Source: Symsagittifera roscoffensis (lineage: Eukaryota > Xenacoelomorpha > Acoela > Convolutidae). Taken from it: a DNA stretch of 64,000 bases. The stretch's first letter is position 1. Every line of letters starts with the position of its first letter. Below the pieces are notes generated by a model. The model ran no database searches and had not been told where the DNA came from. It saw only the letters and a program-made list of their open reading frames with translations. Location of the stretch: assembly GCF_963678635.1 (NCBI RefSeq), contig NC_087071.1, positions 25,369,821 through 25,433,820 of the forward strand, given 5' to 3'. Positions 1 through 11,310 of this stretch are shown here, piece after piece. Position numbers and translations under genes: made by a program.

Positions 1-1
1 T

Positions 2-3000
2 TGTCCTGGTTGTAGGTATTTCACTTACAATCAACAGGAAATGAATTATCACGTGGCCAAAAAGCTTGCTCCATCAACTTCCAAGCAATCAACAGTTTGC
101 TCGTCTTGTGAGCAGGAGTTTCCGAGTTACTACTTTCTCCAACAACATCGGAGAAAAGAACATGGGGCGAAACAACGGAAACCAAGTGATACGGTGGCAG
201 ACTTGAACAAGATTGTGGAGGGGGAAGGGGAAGATGGAGTGAAACTCAAAGAGGAGTTGAGTGCTTCTCAGCATTTCTTGGTGGACACTGAGATGGAGAA
301 TGGGAGGCATAAGGTACTTAACTTTCAAATGTCAAAGTTAGATACCAAGATTATCAACGAGAAGCTTGAAGAAGTCTTCAACAAGCTAGATTCCGCTGCA
401 AAAATCAATATTGCTCTTGGATTTGTTCTCCGTAATGTCGAAACAGGAGAATATCGGTATTTTCAATAATCGGTATAATATCGGAGAATAATTTGTTCGA
501 AAAATCGCATTTACTGTGTACTAAAGCGGATTTGATTACAAACCAAGGAAAAGTTGAAAAGTTTGATATCGTGGAGCAATGCACCCAAGAACGTCATAAC
601 AGAAAGTGGAGGTTCAAGTTGATCACAAATGTTACTATTTTTGCTGCACTTCTGAAAAACATTCCAATGGGATGTACAGACTCTTTGTTGCCTGAACCTT
701 TACTGAAAAACCATTCAGTAAACTGTCTTTTATCGGACAAAAATAAACAACCATACAAAGATCATCTTTGTCTTTTCCGTGCGTTAACAATGTATTTGCA
801 TGGTCATAGTAACCTCGATGCTCATACATCTCAACTATTTACAGAGTTTATATCAAAATCTGGATACGATCCGAGAAATTTTCGTGGAGTGTCAATCGAT
901 GATTTACCTCTTGTAGAGGGAATAGTTGAACGAAACATATTCATTTACGATTTTGATATTCAAGAAGGAGAATATGTTGGAGAATTAGCCAGGCAAATTA
1001 TTGGAAAATTTGAAAAAACGGTGAAAATGCTAAGGTTCAACAACCATATTATTCACACGAATGATTTTGATTCCTGCTTCAAGTGTTTTCGATGTCCTAG
1101 CTGTGACTGTTTCTTCAACAGATCAAACAATTTCAACCGACATATTCTAATTTGTAAAGATCGAGTGCGACATATTTATCCCAAAAATGCGTACACACTA
1201 CGGGAAACAATATTCGAGAAATTGGATGGCTTCAACATTCCCTACATTGAAGATCAGAAATTGTTTAGCAATGTTGCAGTTTTTGATTTCGAATCGATTT
1301 GTGTTCCCACAGAAGAATTGAAAGCAACTGAAACAACTACTTGGATTGGAAAACATGTCCCTATTTCCGTATCAATATCTTCAAATCTGCAAGATGCTCC
1401 AATTTTCTTGTGTGAAAAAGATCCAGAACTTCTAATAATTGCTTTTGTTTCCAGCTTGTAACTTCTGGCTGAAAAAAGTAAACTACAAACGAGAATCAAG
1501 ATTCAAGAAATCGAAAACACTGTCAATGATCGAGTCAAAAAGATCTTTGATAAGCTTAATGCTAGAACTTTAACTAAAAGACTAGAAGTCTTCGATTATG
1601 AAGATGAATGTGTTGAGGATGGCGACGAAGATGACATGTCAACACAATTCTTGAGAATTCAAAAAAATCAGTTGATCGACTTGAAGCAGCATTTAGAGCG
1701 CTATGTTAATACCTTCGGTTTCAATAGCGGCAGATACGATCTGAACCTTATCAAATCTTATTTGATTCCATACCTTATATGTGATAAAGAAATCGAACCA
1801 ACAGTCATTAAAAAAGCAAATGACTTCATATCATTCAAATTTGGAGATGTTCAGTCTTTGGACATAATGAAGTTTCTTGGAGGTGCAACAACATTGGATT
1901 CGTTTCTGAAAGCCTAAAAAGCAAGTGAGACCAAAGAATGGTTTGACAGTCCAGACAAGCTTGACTGTACGGAGTTGCCTCCATATGAAACCTTTTTCAG
2001 CAAACTGAGAAACCACAACCCTCTCGAGAAAGATTTCAACGATTACCAAAAACTGGTTAATGGAGGACTTGATCAACAAAGTGCGCTGAAAAAGTTGCGT
2101 ATTCAATCAATTCCACCAACAGGTTTTGAAAATTACTCGTATTTGAAAAACATCTGGGAACAAGAAAGCATGATTACTTTCAAAGACTTCTTACGATGGT
2201 ACAACAACAAAGATGTTGTTCCTACTCTTGAAGCTATGCAAAAAATGATAGAGTTTTACCATGATGAGGGAATTGACATGCTGAAACTGGGATGCACGCT
2301 TCCAAATCTTGCAAATATCTGCTTACACAAGTCGACAAATCACAAATTTTACCCGTTCTTTGAAGGAGATAAAGATTTATGTGAGAAAATTAGAGAAGAC
2401 ATGACTGGTGGTCCATCAATAGTTTTTACGCAAAAAGCTGTTGTCGATCAAACTTATATTCGCAACTCGTCAAATATTTGTAAGACAATTGTTGGAATTG
2501 ACGCTAGCCAATTATATCCATTCTCAATGTGTCAAGAGATGCCAACCGGACTTTACACAAGATGGGAGTATGACTCTGAAACTGATCGTTTTAAAGCTAG
2601 AAATAACAGAACAAGAAATTTCGAGAACATGGTTATGTCCTTTTATCAAGAATTGAGACCAGAGTGTAAAATTCAGATTTTTTACACAACCGGAAAGCAG
2701 AAAAAAATTGACTGTTTTCATGTTGATGGTTACTGTGATCACTGTAAAACAGTATTTGAAGCTATGGGTTGCTACTATCATTTCTGCTCATGTCAAGAAA
2801 CCCGTCCATCGTTGTCAGAACAAGATATTGAAAGGGGAAATAAGAAGCGAGAAATGGATGAGTTGAGACGAGAGTACATAAAAGAAAGAGGTTACAAAAT
2901 TCAGGAAATGTGGGAGTGTGAGTGGTGGAAGCATTCCAAAACAGATTCGTCAATCAAGAATCATATCAAGACAAATTTTCCTTACAAAAGACCTCTGTCT

Positions 3001-4227
3001 ACTGATTCTTTACTTGAAAAAATAAAGAACAGATCTCTTTTTGGTTATGTACAATGCAATTTAATAGTTCCTGACGAGTTGAAGCCTACATTTTCAAATT
3101 TTCCTCCAATATTCAAAAGAATTGACGTCTCCCGAAACGATATTGTAGAATACAAGAAAAACTATGCCGAAGAAAACGATTTGCTGAAAAACCCACAACG
3201 AATGTTGATTTCCAGTTTTAAATTAGAAAATGGTACAATCATCACACCTCTTCTTAACTTCTATCTAAGTCTTGGACTTCAATGTACAAAAATTTATCGA
3301 TTTGTTGAGTACACACCTAGGAAATTTTTCAACAAATTTGTTCAATCTGTTGTTGATGCTCGACGAGAAGGAGACGAGAATCCACATTCTGGAGTTGTTG
3401 CTGAGACGATGAAGCTTCTCGGTAACAGTTCGTACGGTTATCAAACTATGGACAGATCCAGACACACGATAACCAAATATCTTGGCGATGAGAAGACACA
3501 CAAAGCAATAAATGAGAAGTTTTTCAAGCGATTGAATATTGTGAAAAAGGACTTATATGAAGTAGAACTATTGAAGTCAACAATTCAACATAGAGAACAA
3601 ATTATTGTAGGTTTTTTCATTCTTCAATACGCCAAACTTAGAACGTTGGAGTTATACTACAACTTCTTCCACCAGTATTGCGATGAGAATAAATTCGAGG
3701 AGTTGAAGATGGATACGGACTCTTTGTATCTAGCTTTAGCAGAAGATAACCTGGACGATTGTATATTACCAGAGAAGAAAGCTCAGTGGACACTTATTCG
3801 TCGAAATGATTGTAGAGATGACTTTATAGCTGATGCAGATAAGAATTTTTTTCCACGTACATGCTGCGCTGTTCACAAAAAGCATGACAAACGAGAACCT
3901 GGATTATTCAAAGAAGAATTTCGGTGTACTGAAATGTTGTGCCTGTGCAGCAAGACGTATTGCTGCTATGATAGTAAGAGCAACAAATTCAAATTTAGCA
4001 GCAAAGGGCTCAACAAAAGAACGCTAGAAGACACTGGGGATGGACCAATGTCTAAGTACAGACGAGTTTTTGACGATGCTGTAAATTTGAAGTCGACCAA
4101 TCGCGGATTCAAAACCTCCAACCATTTAGTTGGAACATATGAACAAACTAAAAAAGGACTCAGTTACTTTTACCCGAAAAGGGAGGTACTTAATGATGGA
4201 ATACATACTAAGCCCTTGAATTTGTAA
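2..4227 (+). pseudogene. Family B DNA polymerase (Polinton/viral protein-primed type), broken
   Basis: This encodes a replicative DNA polymerase of the DNA_pol_B_2 (organellar and viral) type, which copies a linear mobile or viral genome. The reading frame is open at the left edge, so the start lies outside the window. The N-terminus has C2H2-like zinc fingers (CPGC near base 2, CSSC near 100, and CFRCPSCDCFF with two His near 1,080-1,145). Exonuclease-type motifs follow: FDFES near 1,282 and FNSGRYDL near 1,710. Polymerase motifs are A (DASQLYP, about 2,500), B (LLGNSSYG, about 3,415) and C (DTDSLY, about 3,712). The frame is broken by a shift at about 455-490 and by TAA stops at 1,459 and 1,915, after which frame 1 runs cleanly to the stop at 4,225. 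Family membership is from the motifs. A Polinton origin is inferred, since no capsid or integrase gene is visible here. Confidence 0.85.
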
Positions 4228-4730
4228 GTTTATTCTATAAACTGTAGTAAAACTTCATACCATACAATGATTTATATGTTATTCAACTTTTCAACTGTAA
4301 TATAACAATTTACAGTAATTTAATTTTTTTTTCTGAAAAACTTTATTTCTTCTTTGAAGCTTCAGTTAGGTTTCAGCATAGTTTCAGATACTTTCAATTT
4401 AAACTCTAATGGTTTAGAACAAAATAAAAATCATATCTGAATACAATGAAAAAATCTAAAACCTATCGCATTGGTGTAGAGAATCTTAAAAAATGGTAAG
4501 ATCGGGCGCCAAAAACCTTTCTGAAACTTACCATCTGAAACCTACCATCTTAATACATGGGAAAACTATTCCCTACCTTAATACATTGTAGACTCTATAC
4601 CTAATCTTAATACATAGCTGGGAGACCGGATGTTCTATTCCCTATCTTATTACATGGGGGTCTCCCACCACCCCCCCCCCCCCCCTGATCAGCTCACTCA
4701 TATACTACTTGCATGACAACTAGCTTGAAA
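4228..4730. other. AT-rich spacer after the polymerase with short degenerate repeats
   Basis: No gene is seen. Between about 4,535 and 4,655 a motif like CTTAATACAT recurs about four times at irregular spacing, and a run of about 16 C lies at 4,671-4,686. This could be the terminal part of the polymerase-bearing element, but no inverted repeat could be matched to it. Confidence 0.4.
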
Positions 4731-5153
4731 AGGTGGATCAAAAATGGGGCACCAGACAAAAGAGATTTGTAGGAAGATAGTTGCCGAATCTTGAGACAGT
4801 ACTACATGCAGAAAGAGGGAAGGTTATATCTGAACAAGGATGGGATTGTTGCTTGCAAAAGGAGAGAAGAGGACAAGGTCATGTGCGAATACAACGCGAT
4901 AGTGTTGCCGCAACTCTATCAAACAGAACTTTTATTCAGTTCACATGATCAGATGGGCTACCAAGGCATCGATAAGCTATACCAGAGGACCTTGGAATGC
5001 TTTGAATGGTCTGGAATGAAAAAGTCATGCGAGAAGGGTCCTAATGAAATAATTGAGGGGGATGAGGAAACTTTGTCCTATGCAAAAGAGGACTGGAAAA
5101 ACCCCGAACAGATAGAAGTTCCCATGAACATAGAACAAGACAAGACAAAGTGA
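4731..5153 (+). pseudogene. Ty3/gypsy integrase N-terminal fragment
   Basis: This reads as the linker and zinc-binding (H2C2-type) start of a Ty3/gypsy integrase. The signature stretch is LPQLYQTELL followed by SSHDQMGYQGIDKLYQRT, which holds the first His of the zinc site. The element breaks off just after KKSCEK, so the second Cys of the zinc site and the DDE catalytic core are missing. A short acidic tail follows to the stop at 5,151-5,153. A similar frame upstream of the first Met is interrupted by stops. It is a relic without catalytic residues. Its family probably also supplied the gag-like ORFs at 6.5-7.8 kb. Confidence 0.65.
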
Positions 5154-6554
5154 ATGGACAAGACCCGCAGAGAATTTTAGTTCTTACGGATAAGCCTTCG
5201 TAGTGGACAGGATAGACATGAAAAAGATAGCAGAAGACCTAGTGTGTCTAGAGGAGATACACGCTTCATAAGAAATAGACATTGTCGATGATCAAGACAA
5301 AGAATGGATCGACGAAGGGTCTGAACCTGAAGTATATTTGACGACGAGCAGTAGCAGTCGTACTAACAAGAATTAACGAACCTGCACGTCTTGGAGTGGT
5401 TGAACGAAAAGACAATGACACAAAAGAAACCAGTGTCACGATTCAGGATTTAGACCGCGAGAGCGGGAAAAACATCAACAATGACAAAACTGATCCTTCC
5501 TGGGCAGCCCAGGAAGGGCAATTGTTCACTCTTGTGTCCAACTTTAACTTAACAACCAGTATGCGATCGACGGGTGTCGATGGATATTTTTGCCCGGAAA
5601 GTGGGGCTAAGATTTAGCCACACTGAAAAATTATTAAAAATTGCAAGAGAAACAGGAGATCCAGAAGCAGACACAGATGAAGGCCCTGAAAAGCTGGACA
5701 TAGGGAGAGTAGTAGAATCATATTTTAACTTGTCAAATGAATACTCAAGTAGCCTAATACTAACATACAGCATTTTTATACTTACAGATAGGATGTGTGC
5801 GATAGCTATCACAGCGCACATGAGTTTTAGAACGTCATTAGCGGCAAATTTGAGGAGAGAATACAAAAACAAAGAGTTTTTATGGAAGCAAAGACCAGGA
5901 ATAGGAGGTGTAGCAGCTTTGCCACCGGCGGCTTCGCAGATACCAGGGAAGTACTGATGCTTCTTCGGAACGATGGCTGCGGAAAAGCATCACGTGGACC
6001 CTGAAGACTTGGTGTTGTCTCTAACGAGACAATGAGACTTCTTGGTGGAGAGGGGAATGAAAGAAACCTCGCTACCGATGTATAATCAAAACCGAGGACG
6101 ACTGCATCCTCGAGAGCTGTACGCGCTTACACATGTAACCCTTTCGGATACCAACAAAGAAGTATGTCCACATAAGAAATATTATTTGAGTATAGGTTAA
6201 GTAAAAGTCGGGTGAAGGATGTGTTAAGTGTTATGTTGTTATGTTACAAAAATCTTGGGTTTAGGAGGGTTAGTGGCCCCGAATGCTCGAACAATTTTTA
6301 GGAATAGTTCCAAAGTGTGGACTGTCCGCTCATAGATCAATTACTAAGATTTTAGACTGAATTGAGTTTTCTTAAATGTATCTTAAAATCATAATTTTCT
6401 TGTCTGGCTGCTTTTAATTCTGTTTTTTTTTATAAAATTGGAGCAATGTTGACAGATGTGATAGTCGTGCCCTTGTTTCTTGACCCTGATTGATCAATTG
6501 ACTTTTCGAAACTGAACTTATTGCGAAAAAAACTTATCTAATTGAATAATCAGA
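5154..6554 (+). other. Degenerate retroelement sequence, possible LTR at about 6,220-6,540
   Basis: Open stretches at 5,396-5,617 and 5,574-5,957 are hydrophilic and match nothing I recognise. They are probably leftovers of the retroelement 3' region. The stretch from about 6,222 (TGTTAAGTGTTATG) to just before the ATG at 6,555 is AT-rich, lacks ORFs and sits directly upstream of gag-like ORFs, so it could be an LTR plus leader. No second LTR copy was found, so this is only positional inference. Confidence 0.3.
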
Positions 6555-6947
6555 ATGGACAATTTCGACAAACTGATCAATTTGGCCGAGGTATACGTAG
6601 GGCCAGTCATAGACGAGCTCTATCTTAGGCTACTGGAAAGAGACTATGCCCAGGATGACTCACAGGTAGCCATGTTGACGGCTGCTCTGACGAACATCCT
6701 AGGGCATGACAACCGTGAGGACTGCCCCACGGAAGTCTTGCTGATGGCCTCTTGGGGCGAGCAAGGAGTGGTGGATCGCCCAAGTCTGCGTGTTATGCAA
6801 TGGAGAACTGGAGCTCTCTCGGGAAGCGACTTGGCGCACGAACACGGGGTGGGTATCACAAGGACGTACCAGCCTGGAAAGATGTTTCTCCCTGCCTGGC
6901 CTAGGCCCGTCCGAGGAGTAGACATCAAGCTTTCCGTCAGGAAATGA
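6555..6947 (+). pseudogene. Gag-region ORF of a Ty3/gypsy element (130 aa)
   Basis: This is a 130-residue ORF with a normal ATG and stop. It has an N-terminal helix-like segment (DNFDKLINLAEVYVGPVIDE), a central VVDRPSLRVMQW stretch and a C-terminal VRGVDIKLSVRK. The stop overlaps the ATG of the next ORF (ATGA at 6,944-6,947). The overlap and the order resemble a gag leader region of metazoan gypsy elements with several small ORFs. I do not recognise a catalytic domain, and assignment to Gag rests mainly on the neighbours. Confidence 0.4.
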
Positions 6948-7258
6948 GTAGCGAGGCTGCCTCGCCTAGCTCACAGTTGAAAGCTGCGGTGCCTGTCAAG
7001 ATACCTAGAATGAAAGAAGAAATGCAGAAGATTGAAACGATGCAACATCTGAACAAAACGAAAGACGCGCTGGACCGAGTCAGGAAAACCTTGACCAGTA
7101 CTGAGGAAGATGGAGATTGTGGAACAGTCTGTTTGAGGATTGCAGCAAGAAACATGTAGAAGAGATAGAACGCATGAGGAAGGAATATAGGGAGCGATCG
7201 GATCGATTGGGAATAGCGAAGACGCAACGACCATTACCTGCAGGGAGTGAGATTGAGT
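6944..7258 (+). pseudogene. Coiled-coil Gag-like ORF, frameshifted
   Basis: The ORF begins at the ATG overlapping the previous stop. It is Ser/Ala-rich for about 20 residues, then rich in Lys, Glu and Met with heptad-like spacing (MKEEMQKIETMQHLNK), as expected of a coiled coil. The first frame stops at 7,157-7,159, but a clean charged continuation (HVEEIERMRKEYRERSDRLG) lies in the adjacent frame up to a TAA at 7,256-7,258. This indicates one indel in a formerly longer ORF. It probably belongs to the same Gag as the flanking ORFs. Confidence 0.4.
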
Positions 7259-7261
7259 AAC

Positions 7262-7780
7262 CCCCGATTGAGCTTCTGACGCCTAGAGAATTAAGTCAAA
7301 CAACGGAAGTGGAGGTCTCAACAGGAACCGGCATAGTGACAATCCCGGATCAAGCGACGCCCTGGGTGATCCAGTCGTGGAAATAACCATGTAGCAGCTG
7401 GTGGAAGCCGCTGGCCGACTCGTGTACCAGGTGTCGGTGTGTCTGCACCCTATGGAACGATCAATGATACCGGCAGAGTAGAACTCTGCGAAGAAGTAGT
7501 GAAGAAGACAGGAGCTGCTACAGTGACGAAGTCGATAAAAACCTCCAACAGAAAGATAAGGGAGATGCCAATGAGAAAAGTGTCGCATGTTTTTTATATA
7601 CAGAAGAACAACCAGATCAAAAACAGCTTCACGGGAGTCCCGGAGACGGACATGCGAGTATTTTTCAACCAATCAACCTAGATCCAGCAATGAATAATGA
7701 ATATGCAGCACCCACCCCTTGGAACGTCGCATTTGATACTGGGCGATAGTATAGTGAGAGTTTTTTTAAAAAAAAAATGA
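7262..7780 (+). pseudogene. Gag capsid-like segment ending in a GDS motif
   Basis: Open segments at about 7,262-7,386 and 7,436-7,681, in different frames, look like one protein broken by indels. The second ends in SFTGVPETDMRVFFNQST. Just after it, at about 7,720-7,757, a frame reads HLILGDSIVRVF. The GDS core with flanking hydrophobic residues resembles block I of SGNH hydrolases, a domain known in the Gag of some Ty3/gypsy elements. The reading then ends in a T/A-rich tract near 7,760. Identification is moderate because only this first SGNH block is present. Confidence 0.4.
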
Positions 7781-8499
7781 CAACAACGACTAGGAGCAGT
7801 GAAGAGCGACGTCCAGATAGAAGTTCCCTGATGTGGTGTAGACCAATTCCGTCCCCTTGGCACATTTACAAGCAAGATTTGATGAAACTGAGCCTTCAAA
7901 CAGTAAGATTTGCAGCTGACGCAATGATAATGTTGTATGCCGCGAGACTGTCAGTAAATGGACTGTACTCGATCGTGGGAGTGGACTGGTTGATAGGACC
8001 AATGATCAACTTCAGCTCCACGACAGCATAACTCATTGCTGATCTTGAGAGACTAACCTTACACAACACCATGGGTCCTGTGAATGCCAGACCATTGCAA
8101 GATATAAGGAAGAATCATAGCGAGCAAACTAGAGAAGAGAGACGAGGGAGATTCTTGACAAGTAGATCACCAAAGGCGCAACATGTGAAAATGTTTAAAT
8201 AAATGTGAGCGGCTCCGGCTCATGTGAAAGAAAGAGCTTATCCGTAGCGAGATGAACGTAGTTCCTAAAACGTTAGAATTCACATTTTAAAATACATAAC
8301 GAACTGGTGCTACCTACGAGTTACCTTATTGATACCTAAGCGAACTAGCTATCAGTTTTATTTGATTCAAGCTACTTCAGCGAAAAAATTTACAAGGAAC
8401 AAGTAGTTCGGTTGTTATGAAGATCAAAATGTACAAATTACAAGAGAAATACCAAACACATCTATGAAACGGGTTTTTTTGGTTTTTAAAGTAGTATTG
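7781..8499 (+). other. Truncated 3' part of the gag region and AT-rich spacer
   Basis: An 84-residue ORF at 7,777-8,031 has no recognisable domain and lies after the broken gag, so it is probably a rearranged gag remnant. From about 8,200 to 8,499 the sequence is AT-rich with no ORF or repeat I could assign. Confidence 0.3.
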
Positions 8500-9070
8500 A
8501 CAAAAACAAGAAGTTAACTGTAGATGGCATCGGAAACCATGAGGTACAGTTATACCTAGATTTAGAAGTTGCTGCCGACTTCAGTACAAAAAAAATGTGC
8601 ACTGAGCTTTCCGCAGTACGTCCACTTGGAAAACATCTGATAAAGCGGTGGAATTTAACCGTAAACAGTGGTTGGATAACCAAAATAAAGAAAGCCCTTG
8701 AAAAGATCATCTGGAAAAAAGAAGATGACCACGAAGGGGAAAATCTTTGATTATAGTGGTGATTCACCAACCATCTCAATGATCCATTATCGAGGGAACC
8801 AGAATCATACATTAGCGAAAAAAGTGGGCAATATCACCAATGCTGAAATTGATAATTTGTATACTGCAATAAAAAGTGATGTACAGAATAGAATGTTGGG
8901 GCAAATTCTTCTTTTTTGGCTGAACAGTCCGAAATCTCAAAACAACGTTTTGATGAGCACCGAAAACAGGATACTCCATTTGGACAGTTTGTTAGGCAGT
9001 GTGGTAGTGATAGTGGTAAGCCGGAGAATAATTGGAAGTTAATTGGCCAAACAGCCAGCAGATTTAGTTG
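8500..9070 (+). mobile_element. Penelope-like element fragment, RT end and GIY-YIG remnant
   Basis: Across shifting frames this reads as the segment downstream of the Penelope RT catalytic site. FRSTSTWK lies near 8,620, then EFNRKQWLDNQ near 8,650, then KALEKII near 8,690. At about 8,950-9,005 a frame carries DEHRKQDTPFGQFVRQCG, typical of the conserved core of the GIY-YIG nuclease fused to Penelope RTs. Several indels and stops exclude function. RT motifs A-C are absent. Orientation is opposite to the two Penelope fragments downstream. Confidence 0.65.
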
Positions 9071-10149
9071 CTGAAAATTTAGGCGCTTAAAATAAGCAAA
9101 AAGGGGCCGACAACTAATACGCGCAAAGAATTCAGAAGTAGGGAGCTAACACTTAAGCTTATACAAAAAAATTTGAATTGTTAACATTATAGCATGAAAT
9201 TAGCAACAAATCGAATTTGTAAAACGAAAACATTGAAAACTCTCCAAATGTTTTAGCTTGATTTCAAAACGGGTTCCAAGATGGTTGTTATATAGCTGAA
9301 GTAACCCTTGCGATGTTTTGATTGGTTCATAATTTCTTAAGCTTTTTAAATAAAAACGTTTCTGACGCTTTTAAGGATCCTTGATCATTTTGTACGTATT
9401 AGTTTAGAAATTAGAAAATCTGAAGAAGCCCAAAAAAAGTGCACAAATTGTAATTGAAGTTACAATTCAAACATGTTATTATTTTAAATTTTTCTGAATA
9501 ATTTTGCATCATCAAGTTCATAAGAACTAAAAAATTACAAAAAGATCATTGATCAAAAATTGAATCAAGTCAAACTTTTGCAAGTTGTGTTTTCGCGCCA
9601 AAATCATATACTAATTATATCATTGCACTTAAAATTCTGAAATACTTCATCAGAATTTTTATTTATTTCAACATTTTTGAAGCATTGATTTTGAAACATT
9701 TTTGAGGCAAACGAAAAACAACTGTAATCAGTTTTTTTCATAAAATTAAATGACTTTAGGAAAAGACAGTTTACGCTTAACGCGAAAAAGTGTTCGGTTT
9801 TTTTGTGCATCTTCAGGATTAAAGCTTGTTACAAAATTTGTGAATAATCAGAAATTTGAAAAACATGACAAACATGCCTGAAAACGCTCTACAAACTTCT
9901 GATAAATCAAATAATGCTACCGAAACTACATAATTAATTAGGTAATCTTTTGTAGGAACTTCCTATACCATTCTACTGTTTTTAAATTTTTTGCTCTCAA
10001 ACTGTTATAACATTTAATTTTAGGTTTATTTTCGATTCTCACAAGTCAAATTTTTTTTGTGTGTTTTTCTTTTTGTTTTATATTGATTATAATTTTAAGG
10101 TTTGTTCCGGGCTCTTGAACCCATCGCGCATGTTTTTTTTGTCATTTTC
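9071..10149. other. AT-rich intergenic DNA with one interspersed-repeat end
   Basis: No coding sequence is seen. At 9,779-9,830 there is a copy of a motif of the form TTTTTGTGCATCTTCAGG that recurs near 16,785 and, inverted, near 28,345. The rest is simple AT-rich sequence. Confidence 0.4.
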
Positions 10150-10745
10150 CTCCAAGTATGCGAAGCCTCTGGTGTGAGTTGCTTATAAGAGAAAGCCTCT
10201 GGTGTGAGTGTTGCCTGTTTGGTCTAGAATCTCTAAAATCAGATCTTCTGTACCGCCTGCTTCCTCATTACATAAAAGCAAATGCTGTCCTTTTGGGGAG
10301 TTCACTGTACAATGTTCATCAATCCTCATGGCTAAGCTTCGCACTGTCTGGCCGACAAGGGTGGAGTTACACCACTACAAATGAGTCTATACGCCAATCT
10401 GTATCTCAGTTCACATGCAAAGGATACTTTGAGAGATGCTTAGCATGTATCTTTTTTTTGCTGTAAAAAATGTTTTTGACCATTAAGTTTGCCGCATCTT
10501 TGCATCTTGTAGTTTCGCTAGATTGCCTCGATATTGCACTGTCAAAAGGAGGGTGAGTTTTTCAATCAAATATCATTTCACTGTTTGATTGCTGTAACCT
10601 CTCAATTTTCATTTGCCTCAATGATCTTCCCTGTCCGACCATTTTTGCGAACATTGACTCTCAACGCATTTTTTTTCGGTTTTTTGCCAAAACTTTGTCA
10701 AAACATTTCCATGTAGAAGTACCTCTGAAAACCCGATGCCCCGTC
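10150..10745 (-). mobile_element. Penelope-like element fragment with GIY-YIG domain
   Basis: Read on the minus strand, about 10,740-10,650 gives WKCFDKVLAKNRKKM, the counterpart of the conserved Trp-to-NRK region after the RT. About 10,380-10,230 gives LVGQTVRS followed by MRIDEHCTVNSPKGQHLLLC, matching the YIG half and helix region of the Penelope GIY-YIG nuclease. Frames shift several times. It differs enough from the fragment at 11.3 kb to be a separate insertion rather than a recent duplicate. Confidence 0.6.
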
Positions 10746-10899
10746 CCTTCAATAATGTTACTTTTTTTGTACAGCAATGGTGCGAAGACAATAAAATTAA
10801 GAATGGTGCCGATACTAGTGCGTTATTATAACCACCGACATGTGGTCTTTCTCCGTGAGCTATGTTTGCATTCAAATCGCAAAAGCCAAACTAATGTTA

Positions 10900-11310
10900 C
10901 TATCAAAACTTTCCATTGTAAACTGTGAAAATTAAAACAAGTAAACGAAAAACTTACAAGTATAATGACTTGAGAATGCGTTAGAATTGTATATTTAAGC
11001 AAATTTTTTGCACATTTTTGTGCGTTTCCTGGCTTTAAAATCTAAACTATCTGAACAAAATGATCAAATATCGTAACAAGTGTCATACACATCAGTATTT
11101 CAAAACTTGAAAAATTTAACCAATCACAAATTCACAAACGTTACTAAAATCATGAAAAAACTATTATGTAACAATCTTAATCAATTAGTCACAATTTTCT
11201 GAGAGTTTTCTCCCCTCTTTTGTTTTGAGGTTTTTGTTTTGTTGCTAATTGAATGCTAACATGTAAGTAATTTCAAAATTTTTTGTTTTAGACAAAATTT
11301 TTTAATTCTG
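10900..11310. repeat. Interspersed repeat, gypsy-free relative of the element at 18.64-23.72 kb
   Basis: About 11,050-11,285 matches, in the same order, the two flanks of the gypsy insertion at 18.8/23.6 kb. Shared blocks are AAATTTAACCAATCACAA, GTCACA-to-GAGAGTT, and TGCTAACAKGTAAGT. The LTR retrotransposon is absent here, so this copy shows the uninterrupted sequence. A hairpin-like GCACA-to-TGTGC segment lies near 11,010-11,025. No coding potential. Confidence 0.55.
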
